Source of the DNA: Desarmillaria ectypa
Taxonomy: Eukaryota; Basidiomycota; Agaricomycetes; Agaricales; Physalacriaceae
Direction of reading: 5' to 3'
DNA: 64,000 bases
Assembly: GCA_030407005.1 (NCBI GenBank)
Contig: JAUDYN010000001.1
Location: forward strand, 3,968,001 to 4,032,000
In this document: piece after piece, positions 60,171 through 64,000 of the stretch
How the letters are laid out: each line of letters opens with the position of its first letter
How positions within the stretch are numbered: position 1 is the stretch's first letter
Notes under the pieces: model-generated
The model's database searches: none
Seen by the model: the letters and a program-made list of their open reading frames with translations, nothing else
Told to the model about the DNA's origin: nothing
Program-made: the position numbers and the translations under genes

Positions 60171-61384
60171 TGAAGGTTGTACAAACGAAGCGTCAAAATG
60201 TCAAACTTGACAGTCTATGAACGAGTGATCATGAGTATGAGCATTATTTCAGCTTGTCCTGAGTGCTTACAACGAACGTTTGAAAGCGATAATTCAAACA
60301 ATAACCAGCAAAACGAACGTAATAGCAGTACCACCGAAGAACAAGTCGATAGTGAATCAAGCAGGGAACCGACAAAAGAAACACCATCCCGTGTGAAGTT
60401 ACTTGTATAGTTGTGTGCCAAGAGCCTCGTTATGATGGTATCCTGAACAACTTCATCAAGATACCCGTGACAGGATAGGCGCTATTTCTTCGCTTGAACA
60501 GCCAAAAATACACTGAGTCACAAACCTCAAGTTGCCTCGCAGATCACGGAATAGTCTTCTAGTCGTTATCGATTGGAAGCTGCGCCTAACCAAAGGATAC
60601 ATTTGTATTGTAAGGGGTGAGGGCGGCGATCTTCTTAATTCCAGTGACAAGCCAGTGAGGCTTTAGACGCTGACAGGAGTGAAAAGCAAGGTGAAGGGAC
60701 GGCGCTTTGTTGTATTACAGAGTGGAGAAAGAGTGAGGCGCCATAGAAACCTGATTGCCAGAGGGGTAGTGTGAAGGCGTGCTGTAAGAAGGGCCTAAGC
60801 GCTTTGCGAATGCCATATAGACCTGAGAATAAATACGTTAATTACCAAGGGCGGTCATTGAATTTACCTTGAGCGGTTAGATGCGATGTGGAACATGAAA
60901 GACAAACCAGAAGGAAGTAGGAAGAGCCTGCGCGGTGAGAGCGTTGCATCCATCCCCCGTATCTGGCGATTCCCGCATGATTGAGAAGTATTTCTGTCTT
61001 GTCCTCCAGGTTGATGTCAACATGTAACGACAACCGAAAAGTTTGAATCTATCGATATGACACGATCACTTCGACTGTAGACACAAACAAGGGTGGGCAC
61101 ATTGGCAGAGACGGGGTCTGTCTCCCAGAAATGCTTAGCAACTTACCCGGATACATCATCCAGGTTTTATGGTACTTGAGAAGAGTAATAGTGAATTTCA
61201 CTGAAGAAAAGCTCGAGGACGATTCAATAGGATGAGATCAACTCGAGCTAACCATGAAAACACATGAGAAATGAAACCGGTAATGACCAGGCTAAAAGCG
61301 TTTTAGATACCAAAAAACAATGCTGTAAGAAAAAATGTCTATAGATGGCCATAGCAGGGGGGGAATAGAAGGAATCTGACCTCG
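60171..61384. other. Intergenic in GTPase array (relic to copy 5)
   Basis: This holds the upstream region of the N-terminal relic and the 3' flank of copy 5. The plus-strand frame 60177-60410 (Ser/Asn/Glu-rich) overlaps the presumed relic promoter and is considered chance. Nothing else was seen. Confidence 0.45.
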
Positions 61385-62632
61385 TCAGTTGGTAAAGAAA
61401 CGGAAGATATCCATGCCAGCCTTTTTCATGAGATCCGCCATCGAACCGTATGATTTCTCAGATCGCCGTGAATACGCGTCCTGAAGGATGTCCTTCAACA
61501 GCTCTAGCTCGTTGAGAACGAGGCTATCCTCGAGCGACTCTTCTCGTACAACCATCGTCAACGTATCCCGGGAGACAGCGTACATCTTCTGCGACCGGAT
61601 AGGAGGATCGTTCTTCATCAAATTCAGTCTCACGCTCTCCTGCGTCTTCGTGATGTACTCCCTTCGGGCCTCGTCAAGAATCTTCGTAGGGTCTCTCCTC
61701 GCGCCAGCTCCCCGCTTTTTCCTCTTGACAACATTCTCGATGTGGATGTCAGATTTAGAGCGAACGATATAGGTTGGGATTTTGTATCGCTCGCAATTCT
61801 TCAAGATAGCGATATCGGTGGCAGTGAACCGATCGTTGAATAGGACGATGATGGCGTCGAAAATGTACAGTCCTTGGTCGTTGAAGTAGGTCCAATCAGA
61901 ACATGAGAGTGTGCCTGAACCCGGTACATCGAACCAAATGAAAGGGTTGGCGGGATTAGGATCGGGGTAAGGAGTAACGATGGCGGTACTTTCAACGATA
62001 TCGGTCGCAGCGGCGCCTGGTTCATCGTCCCATATGCCTCGAAAGGCGTTGATGAGAGACGACTTTCCTGTCCCTGAAATTCCGGCGATAGCAAGATGAA
62101 ACTTGCCCTCCTTGTAAAAACGTTGCTTGGTCGCCTCGAACTGCTCGCGAGAAGGCCATTCAACTGGATGAATACCCTTCTTCCACTTGCCCTCCATCTC
62201 CTTCTGGTTCTCTAAGATCTTCTTCATCTCTGCCTCCTTCAACTTTGCCTGCTCTTGCAACTCGTTAGCAGCATGAGTGGCATTCTCTGCTGCCTCGCGT
62301 TCTCTGTTAGCAATGTCGGCTTGCTCTTGCTTCTCCTTCTCCAGTTGCTCTACCTTCTGAGCTGCCATTTGAGCATCCTCCTCCATGATTCTGATCCTCT
62401 CTGCTTCATCCTGCTTCTCTCTCAGCAGCTGTTCAGCAGCTTGAGTCGCTTTCTGAGCTGCCTGCTGCAAGGTATGAATCTTCTCCGCTTGCTGCTGCTT
62501 CTCTCGTTCGAACTGCTCAGAGATGGCGGACATCGTCGGGTTTTCTTGGACTCTACTGCCTCGTATTGCCCCAAGGATGGAGGGAATGGCCATTGCAGCG
62601 GCAGAAGCGAGCAGGGATACGGCTCCACCCAT
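61385..62632 (-). CDS. IRG-type GTPase, array copy 5 (predicted N-myristoylated)
   Basis: A 415-codon frame and the best preserved copy. MGGAVSLLAS (MGxxxS) opens an Ala-rich head ending in IRGSRVQENPT (23-33). A coiled coil of irregular heptads spans about 35-150 (REKQEQADIANREREAAE is in the middle). The linker KKGIHPVEWPSREQF is nearly invariant in the family. The GTPase domain shows G1 GISGTGKSS (184-192), the T of switch I probably in AAATDIVEST (207-216), G3 DVPGSG (235-240), a conserved SDWTYFNDQGLYIFDAIIVL block and G4-like RSKSD (291-295). The C-terminal helix LMKKAGMDIFRFFTN (401-415) is amphipathic. Animal IRG proteins have the same order of G motifs. All key residues are intact here, so this copy serves as reference for the array. 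Confidence 0.92.
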   Translation of the reverse strand: MGGAVSLLASAAAMAIPSILGAIRGSRVQENPTMSAISEQFEREKQQQAEKIHTLQQAAQKATQAAEQLLREKQDEAERIRIMEEDAQMAAQKVEQLEKEKQEQADIANREREAAENATHAANELQEQAKLKEAEMKKILENQKEMEGKWKKGIHPVEWPSREQFEATKQRFYKEGKFHLAIAGISGTGKSSLINAFRGIWDDEPGAAATDIVESTAIVTPYPDPNPANPFIWFDVPGSGTLSCSDWTYFNDQGLYIFDAIIVLFNDRFTATDIAILKNCERYKIPTYIVRSKSDIHIENVVKRKKRGAGARRDPTKILDEARREYITKTQESVRLNLMKNDPPIRSQKMYAVSRDTLTMVVREESLEDSLVLNELELLKDILQDAYSRRSEKSYGSMADLMKKAGMDIFRFFTN

Positions 62633-64000
62633 TGCTAATGGATCTGAGGACTGAAAGCATGAAGGTTAGAAACGAGGTCTCGGCTTCAGTGGTGTCGAAT
62701 ACCTTGTATATAGATGGAAAAGGTCACTCTGACGAAGACCTAAGCGCAAATGTGATGATCCCAGAGATGAGAGAAACTGAAGTCAAAAAGATGCAGAAAG
62801 AGGGTCTTGGAATGGAAGCCAGTCTTCTGCGGAGATATTTGTACGTCGCTAACAAGCACTACTGGCGCGTCTAGTTGCATGTATTGAGTAGCCTTCACTT
62901 GTTAGCCGCTCGTGAAGATGTGCAGCCTTACCCTTCAGCTTTCACAGAAGTTCTGGGGAAGCGCCCAAAATCAGGACCTGAACCACAATTCGAAGGTTTC
63001 TCGCAGTGATCGGGGTTGGTTCTAGTTTCTCATCATGAGACTTTGAAAGAGTGTCGAGGTTAAGATTATGCGTGTCAATTGTTGCATTGACTCCGGTGTT
63101 CCATTGCTACGATAGTCAATGAGCCACGAGGTAGTGAAAAACTATCGAGAAACTCACACCTCATGGCTGGAGCTAAGGTGATGGGCGGTGAAAGAGTGCA
63201 TTGGAGAGAAAGAGTGGTGATGTTTGAATGGGACTAACCACCTCAGATCAGTTTCACAAGACAGCGCCACCCCAAACGGAGTCACTCAATGACGGTGGTT
63301 TCCTGTGCCTTCGCACAAAATTTAAACGGTATTGTCCTTCACACTATCACAGCAACATCATGGAGATGGGAGCGATAAGTGGCTTGCTGCACGGTGGTAC
63401 GAAGGGAGACGGTACTTTGGTAGTGAGAAAGCGCGTTTAGGCAAAAGAAGCGGTTGTTTGTCGATGAGTAACAGTGCTAGATTTCACATTGGGGGACTTG
63501 CTGGTATCTGCCGCACAGCTAAGTCGCCAATCTCGGAGAGCCCACGTCAGTGGTGGTTGGAGCGCCCTCGTCGCTCCGAGTTGAGTGTATGTGTTTGGAC
63601 ATGTTACGACTTGACAAGAACGTCTTTGACTTCGTTCGCGGTCAGCGTTGTAACAGTTAAATGCTTGCTTCGAATAATTGTTGGACGTCGAGCTTTGAAA
63701 CTTTCGTGAAGGGGGCGGGTCCAGGACCAGGCCACAACGTGGTGACGCATGACTTACGTTAGTGACGGCTCATGACGCGTTCAAATTATCACGTGCATGT
63801 TTTCCTCCTTTGCGTACAGGCCTCCCCGACGAGTATAAAAGGGCGTTGCCTTCGATTACCCATCGCTCCTTTCCTTCCTTCCATGCATTATCCCGTACAG
63901 CGAAGTCATCGTCTTACAAAACGACGTCACAGGAAGTTGTAGGCACCTCTTGGTCTACATCGCATCCCCAAGGATATTTTTATACATACCTGCCATCATC
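62633..64000. other. Upstream region of GTPase copy 5 and right flank
   Basis: A related upstream element is at 62831-62845 (GGAGATATTTGTACG). Plus-strand frames at 63228-63440 and 63332-63709 have no recognised motif. The last 200 bases look like a promoter. Confidence 0.45.
63780..63960 (+). promoter_or_regulatory. Probable promoter of a gene beyond the right edge
   Basis: A TATA box (GAGTATAAAAGGGCG, TATAAAA at 63834-63840) is followed about 25-40 bases later by the pyrimidine-rich CGCTCCTTTCCTTCCTTCC, a typical fungal transcription start setting. A CACGTG site lies upstream at 63791-63796. The ATG in the pyrimidine tract region (63883) or a later one would start the gene; its coding region is not visible here. 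Confidence 0.5.

Noticed and set aside
60177..60410. Plus-strand 77-codon frame rich in Ser, Asn and Glu
   Set aside because: It overlaps the presumed promoter of the relic GTPase copy and is low complexity; considered chance.
50271..62632. Septin or dynamin identity for the array GTPases
   Set aside because: The G-motif spacing, the DVPGSG switch II and the RSKSD motif fit IRG-type GTPases better; no dynamin middle/GED or septin unique element is seen.
1..64000. CRISPR arrays, bacterial insertion sequences, prophage
   Set aside because: No regularly spaced repeats, transposase of bacterial type or ribosome binding sites; intron-rich genes show that this is fungal nuclear DNA.

Overview
This window is nuclear DNA of a filamentous fungus, most likely an Agaricomycete (Basidiomycota). 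The evidence is the many short introns of about 45-60 bp with GT..AG borders, and the protein families present: a Goodbye/EF-hand/ZZ protein, fungal IRG-type GTPases, a PC-esterase and basidiomycete-style P450 and F-box genes. No bacterial operons, CRISPR arrays, rRNA or convincing tRNA genes were seen. Exon borders were worked out by hand from splice signals, reading frame and family knowledge; an error of one base is possible at some junctions.

Layout. 1-5570: the 3' part of a decayed Ty3/gypsy LTR retrotransposon (gag zinc knuckle, protease, RT, RNase H, integrase, chromodomain, 3' LTR). It is almost free of CpG and full of in-frame stops, and the CpG-poor tract runs on to about 6085. 6880-9124: a cytochrome P450 with a sound 3' part and a decayed 5' part. 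9527-10623 (-): an unrecognised four-exon gene. 12635-14335 (-): a membrane-anchored PC-esterase (GDS..DxxH). 15076-18487 (-): a 13-exon importin-beta of the Kap121/importin-5 type that ends early. 19880-20731 (+): an F-box-like protein. 20732-25384: gene-poor. 25385-26210 (-): cyclophilin A with an intron inside its start codon. 27890-32649 (-): a 13-exon, about 1373-residue Goodbye/EF-hand/ZZ protein. 33457-34250 (+): an NmrA-family pseudogene. 37246-38311 (+): a multi-pass membrane protein. 39700-40920 (-): remains of a secreted or membrane protein. 42523-43806 (-): an unresolved spliced gene sharing a short divergent promoter region with 43969-45985 (+), an Ariadne-type RBR ubiquitin ligase. 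45986-50270: gene-poor.

The right quarter (50271-62632) is the most striking part. It is a same-strand tandem array of five paralogous GTPases plus one N-terminal relic. Each full copy has a short N-terminal head, a long charged coiled coil, and a dynamin-unrelated P-loop GTPase domain resembling the vertebrate interferon-inducible IRG family (GxSGTGKSS, DVPGSG, RSKSD). Three full copies and the relic begin MGxxxS, a potential N-myristoylation signal like that of vertebrate Irga6. Copies differ in coiled-coil length, in the switch II glycine and in the C-terminal tail, as expected of a family under birth-and-death evolution. Together with the Goodbye/ZZ protein this suggests, as inference only, an accessory locus for fungal nonself recognition or cell-autonomous defence. 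The last 200 bases look like the promoter of a gene that starts beyond the right edge.
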